In this document: positions 37,701-49,489 of the stretch, one piece after another
Layout of the letters: every line of letters starts with the position of its first letter
How positions within the stretch are numbered: the stretch's first letter is position 1
DNA from: Nannobrachium achirus
Taxonomy: Eukaryota > Chordata > Actinopteri > Myctophiformes > Myctophidae
Length of the DNA: 64,000 nt
Direction: 5' to 3'
NCBI GenBank assembly: GCA_963921795.1
Contig: OY997651.1
Location: 57,144,512-57,208,511, forward strand
Position numbers and translations under genes: made by a program
The notes under the pieces: model-generated
The model's database searches: none
What the model was told of the DNA's origin: nothing
Seen by the model: the letters and a program-made list of their open reading frames with translations, nothing else

Positions 37701-39968
37701 CATTATTCGGAGAAGACCTGGGAGCTGTGGAGTTTTGAGAATGACTTGTAGACGACGATGGAGAAGCATTCTGAAAGAATTCGAATAGTACATGACACAG
37801 GACAGTCAGATGGGACCTTTAACTTAGTTGATATAAAAAAACTACAACAGTAAGACGCCCTGAGGGCGGAAAGCACCCTCGCCCTAAAGGGTGAGGTTGC
37901 CCACGTGTGCGGGGGCACAGACGTATGCAAGTGTTGTGTTAGCATGACGGACGCAGGACAGCCAATCAGTGGCGTGTAGATCTCTGTATCCGTCTGTGTC
38001 CTTTTATGCCCATATATGGAGGTCTCTGTAGCCGTCCATCTGTATCCCTTTTATGCCCATATATAGCTCTGTATAGTGACGTCAGAGGTCTGCCCATATA
38101 GAGCAGATGAGTCAGATGTCTGCCCATATATGGAGTGTGACTGACGGACATGAGTAGCACAGCTTCATATTAACTGCGATCGATGTGATCGATATGAGTT
38201 TGTAGATCAGATACTTTTCAATAGCTAAAGTATAAGATAATGGTTAAAGAGTTTAAACACTAAAGTGACAGTGGGTGAAGAAAACACAATAACACATACC
38301 TCGTAACTGGATTCATTCTCAGATTCTGATAGCACAAAGATTGTCTCCGTTGCATGTGTGTTGGAAACTGCACTGTTTGATGTGTCATCGTCTGACAAAG
38401 GTTGGTTTCGAGTTGCTCTTGTGGCTGCTGTTGTGGTCGTAAGAGCTCTCCCCTCTTCATTATAATTGTCTGTCCCGTCATTGTTGGCAGGTTCATAGTC
38501 TTCTTCATCGTCTGACAAAAGTTGGTTCCGATTTGCTCTTGTGGACGTCAGAGCTGTCCCCTCTTCATTATGATTGTCTGTCCCGTCATTGTGCTCAGGT
38601 GCATGGTCTTCTTCGTCCGATGAGGATTCACCTTCCTTTGTGCAGACATAAAGTCTTAGTAGTTGCAACCCAGTGTTCTGATACATGTCATGGATGGTTT
38701 CCGCTTTGTTTACAGGGGCTCTCTTGAAGTCACAGAGATCAAAGTTGAAGTCTTCAATGGGCCCTTTAGTCGAATGCCCGCCTGGGAAGAAAAGCTCTTT
38801 GCTTTTTTCTAAAATGTCTTCATATGAGGCATACCTTTCTATCACTATAGCTCTGACTCCTCCGCCTTCGTTCAACCGAACTTGCCTGTACCCTTCTATG
38901 GCGCGATAGTGGAGCCATCCAATATTCACTCTTCTGTGGAGTTTTTCTGGTGGTGGTTTCTTTTTCTGTTTTTCTTTAGGCAGAAATGTTGTTTGTGCTC
39001 TCGGTGCCTGCGAGGGGTCACTGGAATGACTGGAATTGGCATTTCTTTTTCTTGCTCCAATCCTCTGACTCACTCTTTCTAAGAGCTCCGCTCTACCAGC
39101 TGACTGTACAGTGTTTTGTCGGCAAAAAGAGGCAACAGCTATGCGATCTCCAAATGCTGGGATGTACTGTGCTAATTCTTCATCGCTCATAATACAGAGC
39201 ACAGACTTGTCGATCTGAAAAGAAAATCAGTAGAAGACCTTATTACCATTCGGATCAGTACTCAAAACACATCAACACACATCACTCATTGATGATAGGT
39301 ATTATTAAAGGGGAGATATAATGGCCTAAGTCAAGTTTCCTTACTTTTTGTGAGCGGTTTAGACAGGTTGTGGCAATTTTTCGCAATTGCAGAAATATTC
39401 AACCTTAATTGTTGACTGTGTAAGGATGCAATGATCATTATACTTAATTGCCAGACCCATGAAATGGGTAGGCCTACATAAGCAAATGTCTGTCCGGGTT
39501 TTCTATATAAAGGGTATATATGATGATGACATGATGATGACATGCCTATAAAAGGCATGATGTCATAAATGATGATGACAGACAGGGGGTCTGGTACAAC
39601 CAGGTTGACCTGGTCTAGTTGCCAGACCCATGAAATGGGTAGGCCTACATAAGCAAATGTCGGTCTGTCCGGGTTTTCTATATAAAGGGTATATATGATG
39701 ATGACATGATGATGACATGCCTACAAAAGGCATGATGTCATAAATGATGATGACAGACAGGGGGTCTGGCACAACCAGGTTGACCTGGTCTAGTTTTACT
39801 TAAGAACACTTTTGAATTTCATTTCCAAACATTTGTAAAACAGCATTATTTATTTGTGTACTATGAAGGTTTAACAAACCGGTAACCTACCTTATCCCTC
39901 TTCATTCTTTCAATAATCCCCGCTGAGACATTGCGGCCCCACAGGAAAGCCTCCAGGTCATTCTCCAT
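34705..39968 (-). CDS. Transposon gene B: five-exon protein with HECT-like C-terminus (G2E3-like)
   Basis: Predicted join on the minus strand: 39968-39891, 39214-38300, 37770-37666, 37147-37043, 35745-34705; about 747 residues, every intron phase 0 and GT-AG. Exon 1 and the start of exon 2 (MENDLEAFLWGRNVSAGIIE...SDEELAQYIPAFGDRIAVAS) form a small helical SAM-like region. A basic linker and a conserved block follow (LHRRVNIGWLHY...YRQVRLNEGGGVRAIVIERY...SKELFFPGGHS), then an acidic tail with an internal duplication (LSDDEEDYEPANNDGTDN / SSDEEDHAPEHNDGTDN). Exons 3 and 4 are duplicates of each other. The last exon is HECT-like: FVNEKARDEDGVSRDVYSAF, ILRFCTGAN, and RRLVAHTCGPLLEVP with the catalytic-type Cys at about residue 713 (34810-34812). 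Fish genomes carry many G2E3-like relatives of this kind. Ubiquitin ligase activity is inferred. Confidence 0.82.
36150..36205. repeat. SINE 3' tail
   Basis: TGTAAGTCGCTTTGGATTAAAAGCGTCTGCTAAATG is the widely shared 3' end of fish SINEs. Related fragments are at 54145-54190 (inverted) and 61030-61060. Confidence 0.7.
36232..37920 (-). repeat. Three tandem copies of a unit carrying the 105-bp Ser-rich exon
   Basis: Exon copies are at 37666-37770 and 37043-37147 (both intact, 35 codons, NASPSSSTSHSQ... and NASPPSSQSHSQ...) and 36244-36275 (truncated, running into unrelated DNA). Each is followed on the plus strand by AGTACATGACACAGG and ACGCCC(T/C)GAGGGC. The first two also share AAGGCACCAACCTGC and CTAAATCTTAACTG/CTGATTCTTTTC-type text. 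Confidence 0.85.
38000..38160. promoter_or_regulatory. CCATATATGG (CArG-like) cluster in gene B intron 2
   Basis: Perfect CCATATATGG at 38010-38019 and 38124-38133, with near copies at 38056 (CCATATATAG) and 38094 (CCATATAGAG). It mirrors the cluster in gene A at 19131. Function speculative. Confidence 0.35.
39448..39795. repeat. About 172-bp tandem duplication in gene B intron 1
   Basis: GCCAGACCCATGAAATGGGT ... AACCAGGTTGACCTGGTCTA occurs at about 39449-39618 and again at 39620-39795, differing by a few bases. Each unit contains TATATAAAGGGTATATATGA and repeated GATGATGACAT. Confidence 0.9.
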
Positions 39969-40532
39969 GGCTTAGAATCACAGAAAAAGAATAATGTCAT
40001 TTTTGGCCTCAATGAGTGATCAATATCTTGTTTGACCTCAATAAAAGGTTTGATTGTGTTCTACACCCACTGCTCCTTTTGCGTCTTGAGGACACACTGA
40101 ATGGATCAAATGTTTCCTCAACAGGAGTCCTTATCCAAACCTCATCATGTCCAGACTAACTATAACTATCTGTTGTTTTATATATGTCATCACTGAGAAC
40201 AAACACAATATTAATATATTATTGTTGTTTCTATCTGTCATCACTGAAAACAAATACCCTTCCTGGGTGTGAATTGAGTGGTGCAGATGTCATGATGTCA
40301 TGGCGTCCAATATACTCCATCGTGATTGGACGGGCCGGACAGACAATGTCATTCAAAATAAGTGTGTTCTATATGTCCCCCTGGTTTTTTCAGACAATCA
40401 AATCGTAGGACAGTACAAGCTCACAGCAATCAAAATCGTCCAATCATGACAGAGTATAGCACCATTTGTCCCTCAGACATAAAACCACAGCAGCCAACAC
40501 ACTTGCAGTTCTGCACCGCTCAGTTCACACAC

Positions 40533-40880
40533 AGGTGAAAAGGTTCCCCCCCTTCCGTGTTGCCTGTAACTGGAGGATTTATTGTGGGTCATCACATCAC
40601 AGTGACATCATCATGATGTACTCTGCAAGCAAACGTTTTTTTTTTCTTTTTTCCTCATTGACAAAATATCTACAACACAAATACAATAGAATAAAAATAA
40701 AAATAAAGTATTTTGCTTGCAGAGTACATCATGATGATGTCACTGTGATGTGATGACCCCACAATAAATCCTCCAGTTCTAGGCAACACAAGAGTGGGGG
40801 ACTTTTTTATTATTATTTCCACACAACAACTCTAAGGTATATTAATGACATAGTTGAAAATGGGTGATTTCCCCTTTAAT
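40533..40880. repeat. Palindromic MITE related to 32652-32958
   Basis: The arms carry GTGTTGCCTGTAACTGGAGG / CCTCCAGTTCTAGGCAACAC and GATGATGTCACTGTGATGTG with its complement, around a T-rich and A-rich centre. The right side ends CCCCTTTAA like the relative. Confidence 0.85.
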
Positions 40881-41130
40881 GCTAGCGTCCAAACCGAATC
40901 AGTCCAACTGCTATAAATAAAGAAAGGGCTAATGTGACTTAAGACAAGCAGAGCTCAGCTACACTAGCTGAAGCGCTGCGGTACTGATTAAAATGATTAT
41001 TTATTTACCGTTTCATCTGGCGTGGAAGCTACTAGGGTGCTAAGCAGCCTGCTCGTTGGCCCAGGAAGTATCGCCCCACCACCGTCTCCAAGCCTCGAAT
41101 TAGCCCCCCCTGGCTCCCCCTGCTGTTTTA
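40877..41130. repeat. Degenerate internal copy of the terminal inverted repeat
   Basis: TAATGCTAGCGTCCAAACCG, AAAGGGCTAATGTGACTTAA and GAAGCGCTGCGGTA...TTATTTATTTACCGTTT match 42887-43030 of the right repeat in the same orientation, with clear divergence. CCCCCCTGGCTCCCCCTGCTG follows, as at 43365. It lies upstream of gene B, so it may include that gene's original promoter end. Confidence 0.8.
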
Positions 41131-41565
41131 TCTGTCCACTGAGAACAAACACAATACTATTAGATTATTGTTGTTTCTATCTATCATCACTGAAAACAAA
41201 GACATTACTATTATATGATGCATCATTTAGAGCTACGTATAACTAAGACACATTGTTAGAAACAATCTCACAATTAATTTAATGAATGAATCAAATGCTT
41301 CCTCAACCAGGAGTCCTTATACAAGCCTCATCATGTCCAGACTGACAATTACAACTCCCTGCATGTAATGCTGGTCTGTTGAATCAAACTCACATCTCTA
41401 CAACTGATCTACAAATGAATGAATTCTGTCTTCCTCAATTTACCTTACAATTCAACACACTGCCCCCCTTATCTCATCAACATCATCCAATATGAATCCT
41501 TATCTCATCAACATGACATACATCCGATCTACAATGCGATGCATTGTGAGCTTGCGGATCTGGGC

Positions 41566-42478
41566 CAGTTGCACCACCAGAACGTTAAGTTCTTCCCTAA
41601 GTTAGGGAGTAAAGTCCTTACTAGAGGCTTAGTAACTAGTAGTTAGTTTGTAACTAAGTGAGTTACTAACAGGTGTTGCACCACGACTGCTTAAGGCATA
41701 ACGTAACTAGTAATGCGTAAACTGTTCCTAAAGTAATGTATAGTCGCATACAATGACGTCATAGCTCCCGAATCCAATGAAAACGAACCGTTTCTAGTAA
41801 GGAAATAAAGCTTGTATTCGTATTTTGTCAACAGAGGCCTCCGTCTCTCCACTGGCATGTTCACTGATATGATATGCATACAAAGGACGAGCGCATCCCT
41901 GCGCAGCGCACTGCCATGCAAACGGATTGTATCACAAATTAGATTGGCCTCATACATTTTTCCCCGTTGTGAAGTAATGCAGAGCAATGCATATTTGGAG
42001 ACACAGGGGAAGAGAGCGCACCGTTCAATTCGCTGTTGTGCTGTATATGCGGTGGAAAAGTATTCAAATGAATTTAAAAAGTATCAATCCTGCAATATAG
42101 AAATACTCTATTAATAGCAGACACGTCGTGAGCTTGTAGATCGGCTATTTTCAAATGGCCGAAATGTATATAGGGCTTAATGTATGTTTTAAACCGATGG
42201 GTCGTTTCATTGTTGAATTAATTAAATAGCCGATATAATGCTGTCTGCCACGTTAGTAGTGAAGTTGCTCTACTCTCATAGAGATAGGTTACTTAGTAAA
42301 GACTTAGTGCTGCCCAAGGGGTGGTGTAAATATTTAGTTGTTACTTAGAGATATGTAAGAACTAATTTGTGTGGTGCAACACCTGACATTTTAGTAATGC
42401 GTAAGTCTTGACTTAGAAGCCATTTACGTTACAACTAGGCTACGTTATAACTTACTAACAGCTGGTGCAACCCTGCCC
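41566..42478. mobile_element. DNA-transposon-like element with GGGC(C)AG...TTGCACCA ends
   Basis: The left end GGGCCAGTTGCACCACCAG and the right end, read inverted as GGGCAGGGTTGCACCAGCTG, are related. Subterminal text is rich in AGTAACTA/TTAGTTAC words in both halves. No transposase remains. Target duplication not resolved; superfamily unassigned. Confidence 0.5.
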
Positions 42479-42820
42479 TGCTTTTTTGTGAAAATCTTGT
42501 TAATCCTCGGTAGATGCGAGTACTTTTGCTTTGGAACTTAACTTAAAGTATCTTTCCGTGGCAATGGAGACTGTCTGTATCTGTCTGTCTGTGTCCCCAT
42601 CATGGACGTATACGAAAATCTCTACATCTAAACTGATTTTTTATAATTTTATACTATTAATACTATCTAGACTATCTATAATACTATCTATACTCTTTTT
42701 TTGGGCCTGCAGCGAGCCCATATTGTTTCTGAAAAGGATTTTCCCCATAGTTCCAGCTTCGAATTATGCAGGCTAGCCTCACTAACTAACATGCATACAT
42801 TGGAGTACTTTAGCAGGATT

Positions 42821-43829
42821 AATCGTACCGTCATGAAACTACAATCAATGAATGTTTCAAAGCTAGCTTAATGCTAGTTAGCTTAATGCTAGCGTCCAAA
42901 CCGATTCCGAGGCAGTGAGTCCAACTGCTATACATACAGAAAGGGCTAATGTGACTTAAGACAAGCAGCGTTCAGCTACAATATCTGAAGCGCTGCGGTA
43001 TCGATTAAAATAATTATTTATTTACCGTTTAAGCTGACGTGGAACTTGAAGCTTGCTGCGTGTGGCCGGCTGGCTGTGGTTTTATTTCAAGTGTTGGACT
43101 GTATGCTGTTTATTCCGGTCTCACCCGAATAGCCCCCTGTGATTGGCTGAACCGGACGTAGGGAGCGCTCGGTTGTAGTCACTTGGACCGCGCGAGGTGC
43201 ACCAAAACCCAATTATCATTGCGTTTATCGTGCGCTTGCCCAGGCCTTACGGCCTGGGCATAAATATAACGATTGCACTGTCGTGGACAGTAACTGGCTG
43301 GCGTATCTAACCATAAAACGAGCGCTCCCTTCATAGACAGCCTTGGCTCGCACTGCTGTGTCAAGGCCCCCTGGCTCCCCCTGCTGGTCAGGGGGAGGCC
43401 AGGTCAGGCCATGTGCGGCGTTCTGAAGTAATGTCTGATGTGCGTGTTGACACAGAAGTGCGTGTTGAAATACGGAGTCCGTTTTGAAATACGGAGTCCG
43501 TATTCGAACACGGAGTGCGTCTTGGAATACGGAGTGCGTGTTGGGAACACAGAGTGCGTGTTTGGAAAAAAAGACAATAACACCAAATTACAAAAATGTT
43601 CCTCAAAAAGACAAAGTAAAAAAAAAAAAAAAAAAAAAAAACACCAAATTACAAAAATGTTCCCCAAAAAGACAAAGTAAAAAAAAAAAAAAAAGGAAAA
43701 AAATAAATAAATAAAAAAAAAATACATAAAAAACCAAAAACGTTCCTGGAAAAAACAAAAATAACACCAAAATACAAACTGGTTGCTGAAAAAAAATATG
43801 GCGATATTTGGCCCCTAGGGGGCTCCGTA
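42821..43829 (-). repeat. Right terminal inverted repeat of the giant transposon
   Basis: Inverted copy of 16362-17401, ending GGCTCCGTA at 43829. It contains the same 61-codon open stretch (43179-43364) and the same 19-bp array (43438-43563). Excluding the 31-bp segment absent here, the two repeats have the same length (1009 bp). Confidence 0.9.
43438..43563. promoter_or_regulatory. Seven-copy 19-bp subterminal array, right end
   Basis: Inverted counterpart of 16631-16751, with GTGCGT/GTCCGT words at the same spacing. Confidence 0.7.
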
Positions 43830-43835
43830 GAGCTA
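43830..43835. repeat. Right 6-bp target site duplication (GAGCTA)
   Basis: Follows the terminal GGCTCCGTA and matches 16356-16361. Confidence 0.9.
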
Positions 43836-44205
43836 GGCCAAACAGGGCCAAACACTTCATAATGACTGATCACTCTCTGACTTTTCATTTAGACCACCAG
43901 GATATTGTTGTAATACATGATAATAGATTCTATTGTGTTATAAACACTATTATAATCTATTATGGTGTATTATAATTCTCATAGTAATACATTAATACTT
44001 TATAGTGTATTATAATCACAGTTATAATCCATTATAGTGTATTATAATTTAGGATAGTTGTAATACTAATTTATATTGTATTATAATCACAGTTAAAAGG
44101 GTCAATTTGTTTCTTACCAATAGGGGTACTTTTGTGTAATGGAAAATGTAGATATTTTTATGTGGTGTGGTGCTAAAGCTGCAGTCGAAAAGGGGCTTTA
44201 GTGAC
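43836..44205. repeat. Right half of the host repeat split by the giant transposon
   Basis: GGCCAAACAGGGCCAAACAC ... CAGTCGAAAAGGGGCTTTA is the inverted relative of 13370-13785. Together with 16205-16361 it rebuilds one repeat. Confidence 0.85.
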
Positions 44206-44736
44206 TTCTCCTGCTTTGAGGCTTTTTGGTTTGAAACACCTCTGAAACGTGACGTAGTGGGGCCTAAGTGATGCGTTTTGCGTCATAGTTTGTGTTCACG
44301 GACGCGCTGGGGCTCCAATTCACGAACGAGCACTTCCGCTATGAACGCGCAGTCAATACAAAATGAGCCTAGATGTGTGTTCATGTTTCTGGCCGCAGCT
44401 GCAGTACCTCAAAACGGTCACCATGGCGCTTCAGAGCTCCCCCAAGGTTCTGGGGGCTTGGCCAGGAGCCCCTATGAACTCCGAGTCAGCTGGCTGGCAA
44501 AGCTTTGTCCAGCGGGGGAACCATAGACTGTAAAAAAATATGGTCAGTGGAAAGCCATTGGTTTCTATATGCTACGCAAATGAAGCTGCCGTCATCATTG
44601 TAGAAATAAACGTTCATTGGTAGAAATGGTACCATCTCGAATGCTGGCTGCCAACCGCCATGTGCAACCGCAGGGATACATGGGACATTGTCTTGAGCTT
44701 GCCGAAAATAAAGCACACAAAGAAGTATCATCACAA

Positions 44737-44780
<44 letters not shown>

Positions 44781-46310
44781 ACAAACATAAATTGGACAAT
44801 ATTTTCACGAAACGCATATCATGGTGATTGAAACAAGGCTTTAAACTAGCGACAGGAAACATAAAGTATGTATGACAATGTTTATTAAGGTAAGAAAATC
44901 AAATGTAAAAGTTTGGGGGAAATGAATGGAATCCTATGGAGAACATGTTGCTTCTGGTGCCAGAACAGCGCAACTAGCGGCCAATCATAGGAACTTTAGT
45001 TCCGTGTTTGTGTGGCGGAGAGAGTGGCAGCCCCAGCCTTGAAGCCTCAAAAGTCGAGTATCTCCCTCATTCCATAGGGATATCCCTTTGGAGTGATGGC
45101 TAAAATATTGGACTTTCACACAGGAGGCCCGGGTTCAAAGCCCAGGGAGGGAGGTTCGCATCACCTCTGTTACATTTGCTTCATTTTAAATCGGGACAAC
45201 TACACCCCTGTGTGGAACAAGTTAAATGCCTCCCCTCGCCTGTGGGACAAGCCAAGTTCAGAAGAGCAATCCTCCTCTATTACGGGGCTGACCTAAAATA
45301 ACCCATTAGAACGCATTATTACTTTAACCATTATTTTACGTTATTCTTTAGCTATTGAAAATAGCATATATACAAGCTCATGACGCAAGCTTTTAGATAT
45401 GATATTTTTGAAAAATCATGAATATGCCTTTTTAAAGCAAACATTTTTAACAGAAATATTTGCTTCATGGGGGGGTCCCTGGTCAAACTTTTTCATGTCA
45501 AGAACAAAAATGTTCTCCCCCACCGGGGGAAATGGATGCTCCGTGCGGCAGCGCGCCGCATCCTGTTGGTGTTACCGCGCGGCACTTCATGCACCTCAAT
45601 ACTGCGACGCACCACTGCACAGCCGCCCGCTTCCAGTGTGTGTTCCCATTTAGCTTGCCTCAAGTTCGGATATGTTAAAATAAAATGTGTCCCAATATAA
45701 TACTTTAATTATAAATAACCGATATACCATATAGCCAATCTAAAAGCTCACGAGTCTCACCGCGATGCGTTGTGAGCTTGTACGCTACATTTGCTATTTT
45801 GCTATTTCTCTTATGACTAAGTAGCCTATAGGGCTTAAAAGATTACGGAAATGCTGTTTTCTTTTTTGTTGTTATCGAAACCTGCACAGCTGTGGCACAT
45901 TTCAGAAAGGCAAGGCTCTCTGCGTTCCTGCTTCCTTATTAGAAATCGGCTGTATTTCGCCGCGTTTACACACAAGGGAAATCTGTACAGCGGATATACT
46001 GGTCAAATATAAAGGTCTATTTGTGCTGCTCACCCCAACCCAGTCCTCTGCTGTACTGGGAGGCTCATTTCTAGTCTCTCTTTATGGTAAATATTGTTGT
46101 TGTCGAATGGAAACCTTGTATGTGCATTGTGCAATGAACAAAACCGTTCCTTTTGTATTTATCATTTTAAAAATGATTTAAACTAGTGAAAATAGCCGGT
46201 CACAACGCCTTTTAAACATAGAGATACCGAAGATAACTTTCTGACCAACGTAATGGCCAGTGAGCCATAATTGCATGTACAGGTATGTGCCGAGGCAAGC
46301 ACATGTTTGA
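44206..46310. other. Intergenic, no gene seen
   Basis: Contains an (AT)n run at 44741-44777, a tRNA-like stretch near 45090-45150 (B-box-like GGGTTCAAAGCCC), and diverged palindromes at 45357-45420 and 45725-45800. No exon supported. Confidence 0.5.
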
Positions 46311-46625
46311 CCAGTGTTATATGAACTATGGATCTCCACGTTTACATTTATCCTGACCATTAGACTCATGTACTCTCATGCACGACCACCGAAGCTGGTA
46401 GAACATAGTATAAAAGCAAGGCCTGAGGACTGAAAACCTTGCACTTGCTCACGGATCTTTTCCACACTCAGCAAGCTAGCCAGTTGACAGCTTTCTTCTC
46501 ACTTTGTGTAATAAAACTACTTTTGATTATTATACAAAGCCCGGTTTTTACTGTCATCATCTTTTCAACCGCTTGCCTCAAACCTCAAGACTACACTTCA
46601 CTTCAACTCTACGCCAGCCTTTAAT
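46311..46625 (+). mobile_element. Possible solo LTR
   Basis: TATA-like AGTATAAAAGCAAGGCC (about 46408), AATAAAACTAC (46510) and a following CAAAGCCCGGTTTTTACTGT have the order of a retrotransposon U3-R-U5. No gag/pol nearby; limits not fixed. Confidence 0.4.
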
Positions 46626-48034
46626 TGGAAAATTAAATGATGAACTTTTTGTGAGTTGTCTGCCAAATGAAAACGTGAAATGTAATCTAGGACAGAAAGG
46701 GTACGTGTGTGTGTGAGTGGTGTAGATTCTATAGCTGAATGGCCTCACAGAATATCTTCACGTCAATGTACAGTCTTGTACTCGTGACAATATATGCAAC
46801 GCTGACTGTATTGAAAAACCATGAACCGTTCAGCGATTGTGCTATAACCACTGGTCTCTCAATCGATACCATGCAATGAAATGAAAGAGAAATAGAGAGA
46901 GAGAGAGAGAGAGAGAGAGCGGCGGGTGACAGAAAAAGCTGAAACTGATTTATAGCAATGACATGGACTACAAGGTTGACTTCATTGTGGGTGTGTGAGC
47001 GCACACGCACGCATGCACACACATGGGTCAGTGACGTGACGCCCCAAAAAATGTGTTTTTAAAAAAACGTTAAATTGCAGGCATAAAAGTTATTTACTTT
47101 TGTTCTACTCACTCTCAACCTTATGGAAATACATTTTGTTTTTAGATATTTTATTGGAATCAGACTTTATTCAGCAGTTTGTTGTACTTGTGCCTAAAAT
47201 CGTCATATGGTGTGACATGAAAATAATTGTTCATAAAATGAAAATGGAGTACATCTTTCTTAAGTTACTCACTTTATCAAAGTCCTTTATCATAACTAAC
47301 CAGTGATCCACTATAGTTTTTTGAAAATTAATTATATCTGTATATTTTTTTCATAATCGACACTCTGTGTGAGGCCCATGTTCATGATCTTACAACATAT
47401 TTTAAATGTATTCTGTCAAAACTTTCTCTAAAATTACACAAATATTTGTGACTCTTCCTGATAATATTCTCTATGTAATCCATAAACATTTTTTTGGTTT
47501 AATCATTAATAAAGGTATGATTTCTCACTATTTGGAATGTCACACCAAATGATTTAGTGTCACACCGTATGATCATATCTTCATGTGTCAAAGCAAACTG
47601 TGTTTTAACCTACCTATTAGTGAGTACTGAACTTTACTGATTGATTAAACAATTACCCAGGATAACATGGCCTTAATATTTCTGAACAGGATATTATTGT
47701 AGGGCTTTAACATGGGATAAGAAAGAATTGTAGTAGTAGATGGATGATGAGGATGTGCACAGGAATGCTACGCACACCTAAGTCTTCTGCCGGCCCACGG
47801 CAGAAGGATCCTAAAGGGACAATAAGGCGCATAGCCACACTTGGAGCCAAGGCATTGAAGGCAACATTTTATTAACACCAATTAGTGGAAACAGAACTCA
47901 GCATTCAGGTAAATTGCTTTTTTTCCGAAGTCTCCTGAACTTGAACACAGCATTTTGTGTTGAACAAATGTAATTAGGAATCATGACATTACACCACATC
48001 TCCACTAGCTAAAGAGTGCTGGGTTGCGCAACTC

Positions 48035-48101
48035 TGAAAATAGCTGATCTACAAGCTCTCGCAGCACAACGTGTTGAGAGCTTGTAGATCAGCTATTTTC
48101 G
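48035..48101. repeat. Palindrome copy with a paired arm change (GCTGATC/GATCAGC)
   Basis: GAAAATAGCTGATCTACAAG and CTTGTAGATCAGCTATTTTC pair perfectly. Most other copies have GCAGATC on the left and GATCTGC on the right, so both arms changed together. Confidence 0.9.
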
Positions 48102-48203
48102 CTAGTTTTGTCTCGGGTCCTACCTTAACACTGTCCACTGTCCAGTCCAGTGAGTGAAAGTACAAAAGTATTAGATCAGATTAGATTATACATTTAGACT
48201 GTA

Positions 48204-48404
48204 TTATTTGTACATCAGCCAGTCGTATTTGGTGAGGGTAGCAAACCGGCTGCCTTGTTGAGGTTCTGCTATGCCACAGACAACCTCCTGCTCTTCGTAG
48301 AAAATGCAGTCTCGCCCCTTTGGCTCCTCTCTCCTTGCTGGGTCATTGTTTAGTTTCTCCCTGTACTTTCTCGTTCTCTCAGCACTTGTCATTTTCCAGC
48401 TGAC
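48204..48404 (-). CDS. Short exon-like ORF beginning MTSAERTRKYREKLNNDP
   Basis: 62 codons on the minus strand, with the start at 48392 and a TTTTGTCAG acceptor-like site just upstream (48405-48413). The opening MTSAERTRKYREKLNNDPAR resembles the basic N-terminus of a recurrent family of transposon-linked proteins. The rest (KGRDCIFYEEQEVVCGIAEP) I do not recognise. It may be a first exon fused to a last exon after internal deletion of the element. Function unknown. Confidence 0.4.
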   Translation of the reverse strand, partial: VSWKMTSAERTRKYREKLNNDPARREEPKGRDCIFYEEQEVVCGIAEPQQGSRFATLTKYDWLMYK

Positions 48405-49489
48405 AAAAGAAAATGGAATGTATAGTTTAAGACAAAGAGAAAATATTGTTTAGATTGAAACAATATGTTAAGGTTTCTGTGAAGGGGTTTCTGCTCTGTC
48501 TGATGAATTTGAAGTATCACTGAATGAAGCTAAATTACATTTTATGTAAAAATGTTTAAAACAAATGTTTAAATGTACAAAAGAAACATGGAACTTTGTT
48601 ATTTGTTGTTATATCTGTAGTTAAATACAGTATAAATCATATGGTGTGACAGTCAAGTCATATGGTGTGACAAGCAGACATGTCACACCATATGATTAAG
48701 TGTCACACCATATTACTGTTTTCTCCATTTAGGTTTACCTTGAGGCTACTATGTACACATTAGCATGCTAACAGCATGCTAGCTATAACAAAGCAGCCTA
48801 GATCTACATGGAAATATGACCAAAACTTCAAATAACTTAAGCTTTTTTTAAAGAAAAGGTGTCACACCAAAAGACATCCAGAATGGTGAGTTTGTCAACG
48901 TTTCAACAAGATGGCATTTCATGAAAATGTTAAAATCATAACTCACCTCAGACACCTGTCTTGCAGTTGTGCTGGGAGTGCTGAATAGCCTTACAGAAGA
49001 AGGACCTCTCTAGCCAATAGGTGTCCAAATAATTGCCTGTTTAATTTTTCCAAACTAGTGTCACACCAAATGATTTTGGGTTGGGGGACAAAATGTTTTT
49101 GATCAGAAATGACTGAAAACATTATGCTTTGACTTTGAAAAGATATAGGCTCAAAATAGACATTTTTTTTAGCCTAAATTCATTTTCAAATGATTTTTAG
49201 CAATTCTTTTTCTTAGTTTTATTCAAGTTCCCACTTTGAGAAACAAGGTCAGGACAGTCACACCATATGAGTTTTGCCATGTTTGGTTGAAGATTCTGAA
49301 GAAATGAGGAATGAAATGTTTTAATCTTGAGTAAGTTCACATAAAGCTTAATGTCCTGCACAATATTCAGAAGGTTTTTGACAAATATATTTTTTATTTA
49401 TACATGTTTGACACCGAGGACAGCGAAAACGTTACGTCACGTCACCCACCCACATACACACCTGTAGCCCTGAGAGTCAGACAAGTGTG

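Larger units (their letters stand above)
47023..49455. mobile_element. Unassigned transposon-like unit with interspersed TCATATGGTGTGACA motif
   Basis: The left end GGGTCAGTGACGTGACG (47025) and the right end CGTTACGTCACGTCACCC (inverted GGGTGACGTGACGTAACG, to about 49447) look like terminal repeats. At least nine copies or near-copies of TCATATGGTGTGACA, in both orientations, occur at about 47205, 47540, 47560, 48643, 48660, 48684, 48701, 49062 and 49258. One short exon-like ORF (48204-48392, minus) lies inside. Superfamily unknown to me. Confidence 0.55.

Noticed and set aside
45080-45160. Functional tRNA gene
   Set aside because: Only a B-box-like stretch is convincing. The cloverleaf arms do not pair well, so it was noted as tRNA-like only.
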